DNA of 64,000 nt from Paenibacillus plantarum (lineage in GTDB: Bacteria; Bacillota; Bacilli; Paenibacillales; NBRC-103111), in contig NZ_WHNY01000082.1 of NCBI RefSeq assembly GCF_013141695.1, positions 1 through 64,000 on the forward strand, written 5' to 3'. Shown here in pieces: positions 62,830 through 64,000 of this stretch; position 1 is the first letter of the stretch, and every line of letters begins with the position of its first letter. Position numbers and translations under genes: made by a program. The notes under the pieces were generated by a model, which saw nothing but the letters and a program-made list of their open reading frames with translations, searched no databases and was not told the origin of the DNA.

Positions 62830-63777
62830 TTATTCTTTTAACCACGCGTTTGCAAGCGTAATCGCACCTCTAGCTGCAGCAGTGTTCGCCAAAGCGTTAA
62901 GCATTACGAAATCGTGAATAATGCCTTGAAAACGGACAGCCGTAACGTGAACGCCTGCTTCGCGAAGCTTATTGGCATATGCCTCGCCTTCATCGCGCAA
63001 GACATCGGCTTCAGCTGTAATAATGAGTGCTTGTGGGAGTCCCGCAAGCTGCGCTGTGGTCGCGCGCAGCGGAGAAGCATAGATGTCATCTTTATCCCGC
63101 GGCTCCGCCACATACTGCTCCCAAAACCAAGCCATACCATCTTTCCGAAGGAAATAACCGGTTGCGAATTCCTTATAAGATTCCGTATCCAGGCTCGAAT
63201 CCGTTACAGGATAGAAGAGCAGTTGTTTATGAATCTTTGGACCTTTGCGATTTTTGGCCATCAATGTAATAGCAGCCGTCATATTTCCTCCTACACTGTC
63301 ACCAGCTACATAGAGGCGGTCCGTGTCGAACCCGTTTTCTTCACCGTTATCGGCAATCCATTGCAGGACGGCATAAATCTCTTCAATGGCCGTAGGAAAC
63401 TTGGCTTCCGGCGAAAGGCTGTAGTTCGGAAATACAACGCACGCCTCTGAACCGACCGCCAACTCTCGGATGAGACGATCATGGGTATGTGCGTTCCCGA
63501 ATACCCAGCCGGCACCGTGAATGTAAAGAATGACCGGCAACTTTGCCGTTACGTTTTTCGGGCGCATCAGCCTGATCGATACTTGACCGCTGGAACCCCC
63601 CTCGATTATTTTATCTTGAATGTCGACCGGTAGTTTCTCAATATCTCCAGATTGGACAGCATCGACTGTTTCGCGCCCTTTCTCCGGACCCAGGTCAAAT
63701 AAATACGGTGGGTTTTCATTATCTTGCACAACTTTAAGCGCGGCTGCTTCCAATACTACTTTTTGTACGTTTGGCAT
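62830..63777 (-). CDS. Alpha/beta hydrolase (HSL/Aes-type esterase)
   Basis: A 315-aa esterase: oxyanion motif LYIHGAGWVFG (HGG-like), nucleophile GDSVGG, Asp in TAEADVLRDEGEAY and His in FQGIIHDFVML. Hydrolyses short-chain esters; intracellular (no signal peptide). ATG 63777 is preceded by GGAG 9 bases away; the earlier ATG 63786 overlaps the site. Same frame as the iron-sulfur subunit that follows its stop. A TetR gene precedes it. Confidence 0.88.
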   Translation of the reverse strand: MPNVQKVVLEAAALKVVQDNENPPYLFDLGPEKGRETVDAVQSGDIEKLPVDIQDKIIEGGSSGQVSIRLMRPKNVTAKLPVILYIHGAGWVFGNAHTHDRLIRELAVGSEACVVFPNYSLSPEAKFPTAIEEIYAVLQWIADNGEENGFDTDRLYVAGDSVGGNMTAAITLMAKNRKGPKIHKQLLFYPVTDSSLDTESYKEFATGYFLRKDGMAWFWEQYVAEPRDKDDIYASPLRATTAQLAGLPQALIITAEADVLRDEGEAYANKLREAGVHVTAVRFQGIIHDFVMLNALANTAAARGAITLANAWLKE

Positions 63778-63873
63778 GAACAACATCTCCTTTGGGTTAG
63801 GTCTCTCCCTTCCCTTTAACCAAAATAAGGTTCGACGAACCAGGTTACCCCCAAGCTAAATCCGTATGATTGA

Positions 63874-64000
63874 TTATGACAGCACGGGTGCCAGCCCCGC
63901 GGCCACAACCATCAATACATCTTGTACCATTGCTTCTGCGGTGCGATTCTGGGGATTTCGACTCCACTCCACGGCAGAACCAAATATGCCCCAACTCGTG
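63874..64000 (-). CDS. TetR/AcrR family regulator, C-terminal end (cut by window)
   Basis: The minus strand reads TSWGIFGSAVEWSRNPQNRT, AEAMVQDVLMVVAAGLAPVL and stops at TAA (63874-63876). SWxIFGAAVEWSRxP and a VLxxLxxGL tail are typical of TetR effector-domain ends. The start lies beyond the right edge. It likely regulates the esterase downstream. Confidence 0.7.
   Translation of the reverse strand, partial: TSWGIFGSAVEWSRNPQNRTAEAMVQDVLMVVAAGLAPVLS

Noticed and set aside
1..64000. CRISPR arrays, tRNA or rRNA genes, insertion sequences, phage genes
   Set aside because: No regularly spaced repeats, no cloverleaf or rRNA sequence, and no transposase or phage structural protein was recognised on either strand.

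Overview
The window looks like a chromosome segment of a spore-forming Bacillota, most likely Paenibacillaceae. Reasons: AGGAGG ribosome binding sites, frequent TTG/GTG starts, strong intrinsic terminators, a YesMN/LplBC sugar-ABC locus with fused-domain glycosidases, and Zur boxes of the Bacillus type. I identified no rRNA, tRNA, CRISPR array, phage or intact insertion sequence. Most of it is accessory metabolism plus regulators.

Layout. 1-6.7 kb: metallophosphoesterase, ribosomal L25/Ctc with a SigB-like promoter, an amidohydrolase-Rieske ferredoxin pair facing an AraC regulator, a WYL regulator facing a VOC protein, and a hypothetical. 6.7-14.2 kb: a zinc-starvation cluster (cysteine-poor L33, two CobW/YciC GTPases, ZnuABC, YcgR/YcgQ-like membrane pair) studded with Zur boxes; the 49-aa L33 gene is easily overlooked. 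14.3-17 kb: polysaccharide deacetylase, YetF-like protein, APH-type kinase. 17.1-35.7 kb: one long minus-strand carbohydrate locus (GH42, GH172, sialidase-like protein, two permeases, two paralogous binding proteins, YesN/YesM, a TIM-barrel isomerase and a 1061-aa discoidin/FnIII/glycosidase). A shared motif of about 20 bp lies upstream of its three transcription units. 35.7-38 kb: XRE-cupin regulator facing an oxidoreductase and a cupin, with two perfect 6-3-6 palindromes between.

38.0-39.6 kb holds what I consider the most interesting signal: a decayed msrA fragment, then a consensus SigmaA promoter, an RNA that folds like a guanine-family riboswitch aptamer but with altered pocket positions, an intrinsic terminator that competes with the aptamer P1/P3 strands (an ON-switch layout), and then a Rieske oxygenase. 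The arrangement predicts a purine-like ligand and possibly a purine-like substrate.

39.8-49.9 kb: glutamine amidotransferase-like protein, chromate transporter, CapA-like protein, SDR facing a MerR regulator, a broken ABC transporter end, deacetylase-YkoP protein, PAP2 phosphatase, SF0329-family protein, cupin, methyltransferase. 49.9-58.2 kb: a pentose-phosphate operon (zwf-tkt-tal-gnd) facing a LysR regulator, a STAS-like protein and class I aldolase. 58.3-64 kb: aldo/keto reductase, an MFS transporter with a 31-bp palindrome next to a ROK repressor, a small surface-type protein, an orphan molybdo-hydroxylase 2Fe-2S subunit lacking a proper start, an alpha/beta hydrolase and the end of a TetR regulator cut by the window edge.
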